A stretch of DNA of 64,000 nucleotides from an uncultured Mesonia sp. (GTDB lineage Bacteria > Bacteroidota > Bacteroidia > Flavobacteriales > Flavobacteriaceae). Positions within the stretch are counted from its first letter, which is position 1; each line of letters opens with the position of its first letter. Of this stretch, positions 63,960 through 64,000 are shown piece by piece. The translations under genes were made by a program, and so were the position numbers. The stretch spans positions 1-64,000 of the forward strand of contig CANLVH010000015.1 of the NCBI GenBank assembly GCA_947494545.1. The letters run 5' to 3'. Below the pieces are notes generated by a model. The model had not been told where the DNA came from and ran no database searches. It saw only the letters and a list, made by a program, of their open reading frames with translations.

Positions 63960-64000
63960 CACCCGCTTTAGGGCGGAGAAGTTCATTTAGGAGTTGTGTT

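Noticed and set aside
1..64000. Prophage, integrative element or insertion sequence
   Set aside because: No transposase, integrase, phage structural gene or att-like duplication was seen; gene content and order look like core chromosome apart from the surface-protein operon.

Overview
The window looks like a chromosomal segment of a marine-type member of the Flavobacteriaceae (Bacteroidota). The evidence is the low G+C, the TAnnTTTG type of -7 box in front of many genes, the lack of Shine-Dalgarno sequences, the gliding and type IX secretion (T9SS) genes gldJ, porU and porV, T9SS C-terminal sorting domains, an exosortase XrtF pair, an NhaD antiporter and a PafA-type phosphatase. No species can be named from the sequence alone.

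Layout. 1-531 is non-coding, with four degenerate copies of an intergenic repeat and a strong terminator. 532-11980 (minus strand) is a five-gene operon alternating three very large T9SS-sorted surface proteins with two tiny PID-CTERM proteins. 12393-20695 is housekeeping: acyl-CoA dehydrogenase, anhydro-MurNAc kinase, glutamate-family dehydrogenase, NhaD, an ExbB-ExbD-TonB operon and FolC. A tRNA-Val follows at 20763. 21083-29994 holds murF, gldJ, porU, porV and cdd. 30086-32772 encodes pyruvate dehydrogenase E1-alpha and E2. 32854-37619 is a five-gene operon (M28 peptidase, SDR, SprT-like, mannose-1-phosphate guanylyltransferase, DUF389). 37606-39107 is an Mla-type ABC pair. 39219-46322 has pafA, a glycosyltransferase/methyltransferase/KAS III group and gcvP. 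46457-53257 has a UbiA-like membrane protein, an ECF sigma/anti-sigma pair, a glycosyltransferase, hemW, a GAF/fRMsr protein, the XrtF pair and two small unknowns. 53415-63868 has lysS, a small T9SS protein, a YqaE/Pmp3 peptide, lipB, a hydrolase-OsmC fusion, a large lipoprotein, rnhB and a putative porin.

How parts fit together. PorU and PorV are T9SS components, and four T9SS cargo proteins are in the same window. XrtF (51.1 kb) is a candidate processing enzyme for the two PID-CTERM proteins lying between the T9SS cargoes (3.6 and 8.5 kb). LipB makes the lipoyl groups needed by the E2 encoded here and by the glycine cleavage system that GcvP belongs to.

The strongest unexplained signal is at DNA level. 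The 9-mer TTTACGGAA (extended CTTTACGGAAR) occurs 34 times by my eye count, in both orientations and in all reading frames, where roughly one copy is expected by chance. Its density and balanced orientation resemble a DNA uptake sequence, which I do not know to be described for this phylum.
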